From assembly GCA_938004375.1 (NCBI GenBank), contig CALKWH010000165.1, positions 1 through 10,352 of the forward strand: a stretch of DNA of 10,352 bases. The letters run 5' to 3'. Below are positions 10,271 to 10,352 of this stretch, one piece after another; position 1 is the first letter of the stretch, and the number at the start of each line of letters is the position of its first letter. Under the pieces are notes generated by a model, which saw nothing but the letters and a program-made list of their open reading frames with translations, had not been told where the DNA came from and did not search any database. The translations under genes were made by a program, and so were the position numbers. This DNA comes from an uncultured Pseudomonadota bacterium. Lineage in GTDB: Bacteria; Myxococcota_A; Polyangia; HGW-17.

Positions 10271-10352
10271 CAGGCGCGGCAGCTCGGCCAGCTCCAGTTG
10301 CGTCTAGCCGCGCTGTGGCCACACGTGGGAGGTGCACACGCCAAGCGTGATC
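10271..10352 (-). pseudogene. In-frame upstream part of the PNGase F-like gene, broken by amber codon
   Basis: In the same frame as the PNGase F-like domain, the codons 10303-10271 read 'TQLELAELPRL' and continue straight into 'VRVRVLATGHG'. This fits PNGase F 'KNIQLPTNTEKAYLRTTISGWGH'. Just before it is TAG at 10306-10304, and before that 15 open codons reach the window edge ending in 'SHVWPQRG'. The conserved strand therefore begins immediately after the stop. One change (for example CAG to TAG) would explain it. The gene may be a pseudogene, may be misread at this base, or may start after the stop. The 15 codons beyond the stop are too few to prove that they are coding. Confidence 0.5.

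Noticed and set aside
10304..10306. Amber codon reassigned to an amino acid
   Set aside because: TAG also ends pssA, the 303-residue membrane protein and this same gene, so it acts as a normal stop in this genome.

Overview
This is a GC-rich chromosomal window with ordinary bacterial signals: Shine-Dalgarno sites, sigma-70-like promoters and lipobox signal peptides. Several traits suggest a Myxococcota-type (former deltaproteobacterial) bacterium. These are a lipoprotein with an Asn-rich linker and an IPT/TIG domain, a secreted PNGase F-like domain, an OmpA/thrombospondin-type-3 outer-membrane protein, a long Sel1-repeat lipoprotein and an NtrC-type regulator. The phylum call is inference from gene style, not from a marker gene.

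Layout from left to right. At 1-514 (minus) is the N-terminal part of a lipoprotein cut by the window edge. It is divergent from a family 2 glycosyltransferase at 672-1382 (plus). A strong promoter then drives tRNA-Arg(CCG) at 1434-1510. A second clear promoter precedes pssA (phosphatidylserine synthase, 1605-2480). Convergent to pssA is a 720-residue lipoprotein made almost entirely of Sel1-like repeats (2509-4671, minus). It is divergent from a YiiX-type permuted papain-like lipoprotein (4821-5486, plus), whose stop codon lies inside an intrinsic terminator.

From 5578 a compact plus-strand group encodes an OmpA-like protein with six thrombospondin type 3 calcium-binding repeats, an NtrC-family sigma-54 activator 13 bases later, and a membrane protein of unknown function whose start overlaps the regulator's stop by 4 bases. 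The last two are almost certainly translationally coupled. No partner histidine kinase and no sigma-54 promoter is visible. The final minus-strand gene (9824 to the right edge) carries the second jelly-roll domain of a PNGase F-like glycoamidase and is interrupted by an in-frame amber codon at 10304-10306.

Most of the window is cell-envelope biology: three lipoproteins, an outer-membrane protein, phospholipid synthesis, a glycosyltransferase and a secreted glycosidase-like protein. I see no defence system, CRISPR array, transposase, integrase or biosynthetic cluster. The points most worth checking are the interrupted PNGase F-like gene, the regulator/membrane-protein pair, and the altered peptidoglycan-binding motif of the OmpA-like protein.
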